Assembly (NCBI GenBank): GCA_031548515.1
Contig: JAVBRB010000013.1
Location: 1 to 48,928 of the forward strand
Direction: 5' to 3'
DNA from: UBA940 sp031548515
Lineage (GTDB): Bacteria > Bacteroidota > Bacteroidia > Bacteroidales > Rikenellaceae
DNA length: 48,928 nucleotides
Both the position numbers and the translations under genes were made by a program. Shown here piece by piece: positions 16,484 through 25,500 of the stretch. The notes beneath the pieces were generated by a model. That model was not told the DNA's origin. It saw nothing but the letters and a program-made list of their open reading frames with translations, and made no database searches. Numbering within the stretch: position 1 is the stretch's first letter; every line of letters begins with the position of its first letter.

Positions 16484-16514
16484 CAAATTTAATTAATCCA
16501 AATGAAAAAGCAAT
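16484..16514 (-). promoter_or_regulatory. Promoter of the debranching-enzyme gene
   Basis: On the minus strand ATTG (16511-16514) and TAAATTTG (16484-16491) are separated by 19 bp, about 46 nt upstream of the ATG. It allows the downstream glycogen genes to be expressed apart from the fusion gene. Confidence 0.55.
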
Positions 16515-16552
16515 ACATTTTCCGTTTTTTTACGCAGTTTGCCACCTGAGAG

Positions 16553-19500
16553 CTAAGCCCATTTGACTAGCGGCAGATCCATACGGTAGGCCAGCATATC
16601 GTTTTTCGGGTAGATCCTTATTGCAAAGTCGAACGAGCCTGTTTCATCGGGTACCATGTCGACTTCGTAAACGGCATTCCCGTCTTCGCTTTTCACGTAA
16701 TTCAGCTGTTTGCGGCCTTCGACCTTCACCGGCTCTCCGGGTTCGATCTGGCTGGCTATTACGAATTCGACCCCAATGTCCTCCGGAGCGAGAGTGCCGG
16801 TATCTATGGTCACTTCGATGCCGTAGCGTTTGCCTATCATGATAGCTTCGCGGTCGACGTTGAAGCGCTTGATCTGGATAATCTTCACGTCGCACCATGC
16901 CGCTTCGACACGCTGTTTCCATGCGGCAAGGTTTTTAGCCATGGCGAAGTTGTCCGCATCCATTTCTTTGGAACGTTTGGCCAATTTGTGGTAGAACCGC
17001 TGTTCATAGTCCGACAGCATGCGGTTGGTGGTGAAATTAGAAGCCACGTCGGCCACGCAGTTCTTCACGCGGTTTACCCAGTTGTGCGGTATTTTGTCAT
17101 CTCCGCGGTCGTAATAGAGGGGAACGATGTCCTGTTCTATGGTTGTGTAGATCGTTTCGGCATCGAGTTCGTCCTGAAAATTCTGGTCTTTGTAGGTGCG
17201 TTCCATGGGAAGCATCCAACCGGCGTTTTCTTTGTACCCTTCCACCCACCAGCCATCGAGTACCGAGAACTGCAAGACTCCGTTCATCACGCACTTTTCG
17301 CCGCTCGTACCCGAAGCTTCCTGCGGACGGGTGGGGGTATTGAGCCACACATCTACGCCCTGCACCAAACGACGCGCCAGCTCCATGTCGTAGTTCTGCA
17401 GAAAAATGACCTTCCCGACGAACTGAGGCATGTTGGAAACCTCGACGATGCGTTTTATGATATCCTGTCCCGGTTTGTCGTTGGGGTGCGCCTTTCCGGC
17501 GAATACGAACCTGACTGGACGTTCCTTGTTGTTGACTATCGCTTCGAGCCTTTCGAGATTCCTGAAGAGCAGGTAGGCGCGTTTATACGTCGCGAACCGT
17601 CGGGCGAATCCTATGGTAAGCACTTCCTGCCCCAGCATTTCGCGCACTTTTACCACGTGTCCCGGATTGTCGAAACGCACCTGCGTCGGATCGGCGATAC
17701 GTTTGGAGATGGTCTTTATCAGTTTCTTCTTCAGAACCATCCGCTCGTTCCACAGTTCGGCGTCATCGATCCGGTGAACTTTCTGCCATGCGGGGATGTT
17801 GTAATCGGGCAGTTCGAATCCTTCGGGGAAGTGTTGCGTGTATAGCCTCCTGAGGTTGGATGCGGCCCATGTGGGAAAATGCACCCCGTTGGTCACATAG
17901 CCTATGTGCAGTTCGTCCTTGTAGTATCCGGGCCACAAGTCGCCCAGGATCTCCTTGGTCACCTCGCCGTGCAGCCAGCTCACTCCGTTTATCTCCTGGG
18001 ACAGGCGGCTTGCCAGCGAACTCATCGAAAACTTTTCATACTGGTCGCCCGCGTTGGTGCGTCCCAGATCCATGAACCGTTCCCACGAAATGCCGAAAAT
18101 GTCGGCATAATGCGAAAGATACTGGCGCATCATCGATTCGTCGAATGCGTCGTGTCCTGCCGGAACCGGTGTGTGGGTGGTGAAGAGCGCGCTCGAACGC
18201 ACGGTTTCGTAAGCTTCGGCGAACGACAGGCCTTTCTCCTGGATGAGGTTCTTGACCCGTTCTATACCTATGAAAGCTGCATGGCCTTCATTGCAGTGAT
18301 AGACATCCTGATGTATCCCGAGCGCGTTCAGTAGCCGCATACCCCCGAGACCCAGCAGCATCTCCTGCTTCAGGCGGTTTTCCCAGTTGCCTCCGTACAG
18401 GTAATGGGTTATGGATCGGTCTTCGGCGAGGTTAAGTTCATGGTCGGTGTCCAGAAGGTAGAGGTCCGTGCGGCCGACTTCGCATTTCCAGATGCGGGCG
18501 GTGACGGTTCGTCCTGGCAGCGCCAACTGTATATTAACCCAACCGCCTTTTGCATCACGCACTGGCGAGATAGGCAATTTGAAGAAGTTCTGCGCTTCGT
18601 ATGTGGCCTCCTGCGCTCCCTGCGCCGAGAGTTTCTGCGTGAAGTATCCGTACCTGTATAATAAACCTACAGCCACCATAGGCACGTTCTTGTCGCTTGC
18701 CTCTTTCAGGTAGTCGCCGGCAAGGATGCCGAGGCCGCCCGAATATATCTTGAGCGATGCGTGCAGGCCGTATTCCATGCTGAAATACGCAATTTTCGGG
18801 CCTTTTGCAGCTTTCTTCTCAGCCATGTATGCTTCCAGTTTGGCATAGGCTTCGTCGAGTTTTTTAAGGAATTCCTTGTTTTTTTCCAGTTCGGTGAAAC
18901 GGGTATAGCTTACCTGGTCGAGGAATGCGATAGGGTTGCGTCCGGTTTCGTGCCACAGATCGTAGTCGATGTCTTCGAACAGGGTTTGTGCGTCGAGCGT
19001 CCACGACCACCACAGGTTGCGCGAAATGACCTCCAGCGCATGGAGTCTTGTCGGGAGCGCTTTTTCGACCATCAGGCGCGTCCATGTCGGGGTGTTGGTG
19101 TTCCACGGGCGGTGAACGATCTGCTGCGGGGCCTGCACGCCGTAATCGTCGCGATTGAGCCTCGACGCTACGTTCTCGCGTGCCGTGCGGTAACCTTCGG
19201 TATAGTATTTGATAAACCTTTCCCACTCTGCTTTTTCCGCCAGCATGCGTGCATCGTGCCGCGCCTTTTCCGTCAGTTCGGGGCTTTTGGCCGAGAATTC
19301 GTCGATAAGGAATGCGATCCTGTCTATGGCTTCGCTTTCGTTGTCGTCGGTGCGTTCCACTACGCGAACCCCGTCGTTTTTCGGTTCTTCCTTGTGCGCC
19401 CATGCGCCGAAGCCTGCCAGAGTTGTGGTAAGGGTCGGAACGGAGAATGCTATGCTTTCGAGCGGAGTGTATCCCCATGGCTCGTAGTACGATGCATAGA

Positions 19501-20803
19501 CCGTGAGGTCCATTCCCACCAGCATTTCATAGTAGTGTTTATTGAAGATGCCGTCGGCGCCGTCGAGATAGGTCGGGACGAAGATAATCTTGACGCGGCT
19601 TGCCGGGCCTAGCAGCGCACTGTCGTGCATGCACTGCACGATGGGATCCCATTCCTGGCATGACAGGTAATGCGTAGTATAATTGAGTACTGCGCCGTCG
19701 AGAGGCAGCGTCGGGTCGGCAAGATGGGCCTGCAGGTCTTTGCGCGGGCCGTCGTTTCCTGCCGGAACGGTTATGTATGCCAGTATTTCACGGTCGCGGT
19801 TGACTGTAGCCAATTTTTTGAGGGACTCCACGAAAACATCGAGTCCTTTGTTTTTGTATTCATAGCGTCCGCTGGTGCCCACTATGAGCGGCTCTTTTTC
19901 GAACTTGTGGTCCCAGCACGCTTCCGCCACGCGGATCATGATGCTGCGGGCTTCCGCGCGTTTTGCAGCGAATTCATCGCCCTGCCACACGAAGTCGTCT
20001 TCGAAGCCATTGGGTGTGACAAGGTCTATTTCTCTGTTCAACAGATGTTTACACTCTCCGGCGGTAATATCGCTAACCGTGAGGAATGCGTCGCACTCGT
20101 TGGCTGCGGTCTTCTCGAGCGAATGTTTTGCCGTGACGTTGAAACGGCGCGCCATTTCGTCGGCATTGAACGATGCCAGGTCGCTGTACAGCGGATATCC
20201 GTTTCCTGCCAGCGAACGTCCCATGACCGTGGCGTGGGTGGTAAAGACCGTGGCGACCCGCGGGACATATTTGCGCAGGTATAGTCCGCCGCTCGATGTC
20301 ATCCATTCGTGGAAATGCGCCGCGATCGAGTCTGCCGGTTTGCAAAACGTCGCGATGTAGCTTTCGATGACCTGCCCTGCCGCATAGCCGAACAAGACCG
20401 GCTCTATGTAGTCCCACTGTCCGCTTATCGAGTCCACCTTGTAGGTTTCCCACAGGAATTTCAATACCTGATCCTTCTTGGGGAACAGCGACGTGAAATC
20501 CACCAGTATGACGATAGGTTCTCCTTTCACCCTCCAGCGTCCGATCCTGATGCGGATCCCTTCGTGGTACATTGCCTGGCGCCATTCCTTCAGCAGTTCT
20601 GCATCTTCCGCGAACTCGGGGCTGTCTCCCTCCCGGTGGATGTCGGGGCCTATTAGTATATAATTATCACCTAGCGAACGCCCGACCACAAGGGCCTTCG
20701 TCGATACCACGGTGTGTATTCCTCCCACTTTGTTGCACACCTCCCAGCTCGTTTCGAACAGCATGTCCACTCCGGAAAGGTCTTTGTGTTTCATTTTTGC
20801 CAT
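16553..20803 (-). CDS. Glycogen synthase (GT3) - alpha-glucan phosphorylase (GT35) fusion
   Basis: A 1416-residue two-enzyme protein. Residues about 10-550 are a GT3 glycogen synthase, the class typical of eukaryotes: FETSWEVCNKVGGIHTVV near the start and the catalytic EPWGYTPLE with Glu441 and Glu449. Residues about 575-1416 are a GT35 alpha-glucan phosphorylase of the short bacterial/archaeal branch: IAYFSMEYGLHASLKIYSGGLG, CNEGHAAF, TTHTPVPAGHDAF, RFATYKRAYLLF, and the PLP-binding Lys1170 in GTSGEKCVMNG. The domains run opposite reactions, elongation from a nucleotide sugar and phosphorolysis to glucose-1-phosphate. No stop or frameshift interrupts the junction. Such fusions are known in Bacteroidota, so it is not a sequencing artefact. 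Cytosolic; first gene of the block. The ATG at 20803 gives MAKMKHKDL. Confidence 0.95.
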   Translation of the reverse strand: MAKMKHKDLSGVDMLFETSWEVCNKVGGIHTVVSTKALVVGRSLGDNYILIGPDIHREGDSPEFAEDAELLKEWRQAMYHEGIRIRIGRWRVKGEPIVILVDFTSLFPKKDQVLKFLWETYKVDSISGQWDYIEPVLFGYAAGQVIESYIATFCKPADSIAAHFHEWMTSSGGLYLRKYVPRVATVFTTHATVMGRSLAGNGYPLYSDLASFNADEMARRFNVTAKHSLEKTAANECDAFLTVSDITAGECKHLLNREIDLVTPNGFEDDFVWQGDEFAAKRAEARSIMIRVAEACWDHKFEKEPLIVGTSGRYEYKNKGLDVFVESLKKLATVNRDREILAYITVPAGNDGPRKDLQAHLADPTLPLDGAVLNYTTHYLSCQEWDPIVQCMHDSALLGPASRVKIIFVPTYLDGADGIFNKHYYEMLVGMDLTVYASYYEPWGYTPLESIAFSVPTLTTTLAGFGAWAHKEEPKNDGVRVVERTDDNESEAIDRIAFLIDEFSAKSPELTEKARHDARMLAEKAEWERFIKYYTEGYRTARENVASRLNRDDYGVQAPQQIVHRPWNTNTPTWTRLMVEKALPTRLHALEVISRNLWWSWTLDAQTLFEDIDYDLWHETGRNPIAFLDQVSYTRFTELEKNKEFLKKLDEAYAKLEAYMAEKKAAKGPKIAYFSMEYGLHASLKIYSGGLGILAGDYLKEASDKNVPMVAVGLLYRYGYFTQKLSAQGAQEATYEAQNFFKLPISPVRDAKGGWVNIQLALPGRTVTARIWKCEVGRTDLYLLDTDHELNLAEDRSITHYLYGGNWENRLKQEMLLGLGGMRLLNALGIHQDVYHCNEGHAAFIGIERVKNLIQEKGLSFAEAYETVRSSALFTTHTPVPAGHDAFDESMMRQYLSHYADIFGISWERFMDLGRTNAGDQYEKFSMSSLASRLSQEINGVSWLHGEVTKEILGDLWPGYYKDELHIGYVTNGVHFPTWAASNLRRLYTQHFPEGFELPDYNIPAWQKVHRIDDAELWNERMVLKKKLIKTISKRIADPTQVRFDNPGHVVKVREMLGQEVLTIGFARRFATYKRAYLLFRNLERLEAIVNNKERPVRFVFAGKAHPNDKPGQDIIKRIVEVSNMPQFVGKVIFLQNYDMELARRLVQGVDVWLNTPTRPQEASGTSGEKCVMNGVLQFSVLDGWWVEGYKENAGWMLPMERTYKDQNFQDELDAETIYTTIEQDIVPLYYDRGDDKIPHNWVNRVKNCVADVASNFTTNRMLSDYEQRFYHKLAKRSKEMDADNFAMAKNLAAWKQRVEAAWCDVKIIQIKRFNVDREAIMIGKRYGIEVTIDTGTLAPEDIGVEFVIASQIEPGEPVKVEGRKQLNYVKSEDGNAVYEVDMVPDETGSFDFAIRIYPKNDMLAYRMDLPLVKWA

Positions 20804-21095
20804 AATCGTTTATCTAAATCGTTTATATCGTACTCTCAAACCCGCTGAATTGTTTTGCGAAGCAAAATAATCGCCGATCAAGCTCCGGCAGTGCTGCGAA
20901 ACCGCTGTCTGCGTTCCGACCGGCGTGCAGGATAAGGCGAAGGAGGCAGTCGAAGGAACTTGCCTCGATATGTTGAAGCATTCCGCCAATATCCCGCAGC
21001 AAGCTGCGGGATAATTTGTTTCGGGAGCAAAGATACGAAAATTATATATTATTAAAAAATTTTAAAATCAATCTTTCCATTACGTTCGGGGGACG
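20804..21095 (-). other. Long leader of the synthase-phosphorylase fusion
   Basis: 292 bp with no gene. It contains two direct AATCGTTTAT repeats 13 bp apart (20804-20813, 20817-20826) next to the start codon, a TTTTGC-GAA-GCAAAA hairpin (20853-20867), an 11-bp inverted repeat TATCCCGCAGC/GCTGCGGGATA (20990-21013), and a -7-like TATCTTTG on the minus strand (21028-21035). If that is the promoter, the untranslated leader is about 220 nt and structured. Confidence 0.5.
21028..21035 (-). promoter_or_regulatory. Candidate -7 element of the glycogen fusion gene
   Basis: TATCTTTG on the minus strand; only a T-run, not a clear TTTG, lies about 19 bp upstream. It is the best match between hemW and the fusion gene. 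Confidence 0.4.
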
Positions 21096-22259
21096 TCATC
21101 TCAACGCAAAAAGCGTGCTTATGATGTAATCCGAGAGAAGAAAATTTTCCGGCGGAATAAAAATGCGTCCGTCCGCTTCTCTCAATTTCCCGTTTTTCAC
21201 GAACACTTCGGCCCGCTTCATGAAATCATACGACGCCCGGCATCCGAAACGCCGTTCCATCTTTGCTGCGTCGATCCCCTCGGCACGGCGCAGAGACGTC
21301 ATTATGAACTCGTTCCACAAATCGGTTGCCGAGAGCGTCTCGCTTTCGTAAATGGCGGCCGTCCCCGCTCCCTTTATATATTCGGCGATGTCGGCGACGG
21401 CCCAGTTGCGCATCCGTCCATCGTATGAATGCGCCGAAGGCCCGACTCCCAGGTAGGACTCGCCGCTCCAGTAGGCGCTGTTGTGAATGGCCCGGAATCC
21501 CGGAAGCGCGAAATTAGATATCTCATAGTGTTCGAAACCGGCGTTGCCGAGTTTGCGGCGCAGGGTATCGTACTGGCGTTCGCTTTCTTTCTCGGGAATT
21601 GCTGCTATTTTCCCTTCGCGTGCCATCCGTCCGAACAGCGTTCCAGGCTCGATGGTAAGATGGTAGGCCGAGATGTGCTGCACTCCCAGCCCTACGGCCT
21701 TGTCGAGCGATTTCTCCCATTGTCCGTGCGTCATTCCGGGTATGCCGTAGATGAGGTCGATCGTTATGTTCCCGAATCCGGCTTTCTGTGCTGTGCGGAC
21801 GGCGTCGAGCGCCCTTTGTGCCGAGTGGCGGCGATTCATCGATCGCAGCATTGCGTCGTCGAAGGACTGGATGCCGATACTCAGCCGGTCGATGCCCGTA
21901 TCAGTGAGGCGCGCCAGGTATTCCTTTGTGAGGTCCTCCGGATTTGCCTCGACGGTTGTTTCCTGCAGCACGGTGCAGTCCCATAATTCCGCAGCCCGGT
22001 CGAGCAGTGACTGTAATTGTTCCGGGGATAGAAGCGATGGGGTTCCGCCTCCTATATATATGGTGTCGAGCCGTCCGCCTGGCACAGCATTTCGGCGAAA
22101 CAGTATCTCTCGCCCGAAAGCCTCAAGATACCCGGGAATTAAACCGGCGGCGGCGTCCCGACCGATGTTACTGCCTGCGGCATCCGTGACATTGCTGAAA
22201 AAATCGCAGTATGCGCACTTTTGTTTGCAGAAAGGAGTGTGTATGTAAAGTCCGGGCAT
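21096..22259 (-). CDS. hemW: Radical SAM heme chaperone HemW-like protein
   Basis: A 387-residue radical SAM protein. The 4Fe-4S motif is CKQKCAYCDFFS near residue 10, the HemW form (Cys-x3-Cys-x2-Cys followed by Asp-Phe) that separates it from the related coproporphyrinogen oxidase HemN. The SAM-binding GGGTPSLL, VEANPEDL and the conserved RLSIGIQSFDD and GIPGMT blocks follow, then the C-terminal HemN-type domain ending DYIISTLFALR. HemW binds heme and inserts it into respiratory proteins. The start at 22259 gives MPGLYIHTPFC, matching the family; an open extension upstream is rich in aromatic residues and lacks similarity. A TATTTTTG -7 box lies at 22300-22307 on the minus strand. It is divergent from the PUL regulator. 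Confidence 0.93.
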   Translation of the reverse strand: MPGLYIHTPFCKQKCAYCDFFSNVTDAAGSNIGRDAAAGLIPGYLEAFGREILFRRNAVPGGRLDTIYIGGGTPSLLSPEQLQSLLDRAAELWDCTVLQETTVEANPEDLTKEYLARLTDTGIDRLSIGIQSFDDAMLRSMNRRHSAQRALDAVRTAQKAGFGNITIDLIYGIPGMTHGQWEKSLDKAVGLGVQHISAYHLTIEPGTLFGRMAREGKIAAIPEKESERQYDTLRRKLGNAGFEHYEISNFALPGFRAIHNSAYWSGESYLGVGPSAHSYDGRMRNWAVADIAEYIKGAGTAAIYESETLSATDLWNEFIMTSLRRAEGIDAAKMERRFGCRASYDFMKRAEVFVKNGKLREADGRIFIPPENFLLSDYIISTLFALR

Positions 22260-22368
22260 GTTTAAAAAGTAGAAATATATGAAATATCCGGCAAATTTCC
22301 AAAAATATTGAAATTTGGTGTTGCGGCTGCGATTTTTTCGTCCGTAAAGAAATCCGTTATGCATGCGT

Positions 22369-22399
22369 TTTGATAGTTCGGAAATAACGCCTATATTTG
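22369..22399 (+). promoter_or_regulatory. Promoter of the PUL regulator gene
   Basis: TTTG (22369-22372), 19-bp spacer and TATATTTG (22392-22399) form a perfect Bacteroidota promoter. The predicted transcript has a leader of about 115 nt before the TTG start codon at 22522. Confidence 0.75.
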
Positions 22400-22521
22400 T
22401 GTGTGTTGTAACGTCTTTGTGCCTAGTATAGCAGATCCCCTGTCTGGCATAACTTAATCCTGTACAAACCGAATAAATCAATCTATAAAAGGTAACGATA
22501 TTAATCCTCTCCCTCCCTAAA

Positions 22522-25500
22522 TTGAAAAAGAAATCTTTACACGCCGTCCTTCTGTTATTCCTGTTCGCATACCCGTTTCCCGTATCGGCTGTACAGGATG
22601 CCCCTGATGATTATATCTTTTCCAAGATCGACCACCAGCAAGGTCTTTCCAACAGCGCCGTTATCTGTGTTTTCAAAGATGATTCCGGTCTGATGTGGTT
22701 CGGGACATATGATGGGGTCAACTGCTTTGACGGCAGGGATATGGAGACATTCCGCGCGGATTTCTCAAAAACGCATACACTGGACAACAACGTGATCTAC
22801 GGCATAAACCAGGCCGACGGCGACAATCTGTGGTTTTCAACCCTTCTCGGAGTGAACCGTTTTTCGAGGACCGAGAGGCAGGTGGTTGCAAATTATACCA
22901 TAGGACGCGGATCGCATCTGTTTTCCAACTCCCATGGCGATACCTGGATAGTGGGTCCGGACAGCATTGCATATTACAATACATACCACGGAAGTTTTAT
23001 CGGCGTCAAGGGACCGGATATCATCATCGGCGACACCGAGTCCCGTGCATTCGTAACTGAAGCCGGCGACCTGTGCCTGTTTCCCGAATCGGATGAGGAA
23101 GGTAACGTTTACAGGGTGTCGCTGAATGGTTTCGACATCGAAGAGTCCTCCGTCCGAACGAGTGTTTCCTCTTCGCGTTTCCATCACAGGCCGGTCAGGG
23201 ATATTTTTTACCAGAACAACGTGTCGTTTTGTTTCGTGGATGCCGACAAGGATCTTTATATGTACGATATCGGACAGCAGACAAAGGTCCGTATCCGGAA
23301 TATAGGTTCCCTGTTGGAAAAGTACGGGCACATTACCGGCATAGTACCTTTTTACGATGACTTTATCATAGCTTTCAGGACTAACGGACTGATGCGTCTG
23401 AAAACCGCCGAATCATACAGGGAAGAAATGATAGACCATAACCTGAGAGTGTTCTATCTTTACAAGGACCCTGTACAGGGTATACTGTGGATAGGTGTCG
23501 ACGGGAAAGGGGCGATGATGTACGCCAAGCGGCATTCCATCGCGACGAACCTTATGATGCACACTCTTTCACCTAATTTCACAAGGCAGGTACGATCGAT
23601 CATGACCGATAAATACGGGGGACTGTGGTTCGGTACAAAAGGCGACGGGCTTATATATATAAAGGACTATGCACAGGGGATGACTCCCGACAAAGCGACC
23701 GTATTTTTCCCGGGAAAAGAGCAGACGGCGGGGAAATATACCCGAGAGGATACGGAATTCCCTGTATTCTCCCTTCTGGAGAGCCGTTCCATGGACGGAT
23801 TCTGGGTAGGCTCGGGGGCGGCAGGTCTGTTTTACTACACGTTCGGTGACGGAAGGTTGTACCATCTGCCGGATCGTTCCGGACAACAGCCCGATGAGAT
23901 CCACGAGATATATGAAGCCAACGATACCACTTTGTATATTGCGACTGCCGGTAGCGGATTCTGCAGGGTGGTACTCGACCGGTCCGGCAGAAATATCTCA
24001 ATGAAGGAACGAAAGCAATACAGATTTTTCCATAAGCAGCAGGAAATAAGCACATTCTTCTCCATACAGCCCGAAGGCGACAGTGTCCTGTGGCTCGGCA
24101 GCCGCGAAAGAGGTCTTGTCCGGTTCAACACGGGGACCGATGAATACCAGGTAATCCCGCTCCGCGAGAAACTGAACCGAACGGTCGACGATGTTCTCTG
24201 TATTTGTATGGCGAGGAGCGGCGATATGTTCGTAGGGACGACGGCGGGACTCGTCAGATTGAAGTTCGACGGCTACAAAGTCAATGCGCATTATACCGGG
24301 CGGGAGCAGGGATTGCTCAACGATATGATTCACGGGATACTCGAAGATGTGAATGGTTCTCTGTGGCTTAGCACCAACAAGGGACTTATCAAATATAATC
24401 CCGACAACGGTTCGTCGCATGCTTATTATTACACTGGAGGTGTACAGATAAGAGAGTTCAGCGACGACGCATATTACAAATGTCCCTATACCGGCCGCCT
24501 TTTCTTCGGAGGTGTGGACGGCCTGTTGTACATAGACAAGGCCCTTCCGCATGCCTATGACTATTATCCCGAGATACTGCTGCGCAAACTCTCTTTTGGT
24601 CGCAATCAGGTCAACCTGGCCGACTACTATACCGAAGACCGGAATGGGCTGCGGTTCAAATATACATACGCCACTTTCACCCTCACCTTTGCCGCGCCGG
24701 ACTTTATTTCCGGGGCCGATATGGAGTATTCATGGATGCTGGAGGGATACGACAAGGACTGGCAGGAATCAAAAGGCTTTAATGAAGCATCATATTCGGA
24801 TGTTCCTGTCGGAGATTACGTTTTCAAGGTACGTTACAGGAAAGATATCTTCGGTACCGACTTCAAGAATTTCTCCATACCGCTGCGCATACTTCCCCTG
24901 TGGTATCAGACGGTATGGGCGCGCCTTCTGTTCGCTGTATTGGCGATCGCCGCTATCACGTATTTTATGTTCCTGCTTCGCCGGTTCATCCACAACAAGC
25001 GTATGCTCGGCCGTCTGCTGGAAAGCGAGAGCAAGAGCCTTGCAATGGACAATGCGGCTTGCAGAGAGCATGAAATTGTTGGAGGCCTGACTGCTATTTA
25101 CCGTGCCTGCGACTACCTGAGGGCAGAAAATACCACATATGAACAGAGGGGCGAAAAGATAGAACATATAAGGGAGAACGTTATGTCGCTGCTGCTTCCC
25201 ACCGACATCTTCCGTAATCCCGAAGCCGACAAATTCTCTCCCGTGCGCTTCACGATGGCCGGACGTATGTGTCTGAAGGCGATTTCGGACGAAGTGATGG
25301 CTTTGTTTAAGGAACGGGGCTATGATCTGGGCAATATCCATGTCGCGATCCCGGATACATTGAGTTTCCCTGTTTATAGAAATGCTTTCCGCTGCTTTTT
25401 CTACTATATATACATGTTCATGTCGGGTTCGAAGCGTACCGGCGCCCTTTCAGTGCATGCCGTGGCAGATGAATCCATGATGACGCTGACGTTCAGATCG

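Noticed and set aside
16553..20803. Possibility that the 1416-residue glycogen protein is an assembly artefact joining two genes
   Set aside because: Both domains are in one frame without a stop, codon use is uniform, and the same domain order is known from other Bacteroidota.
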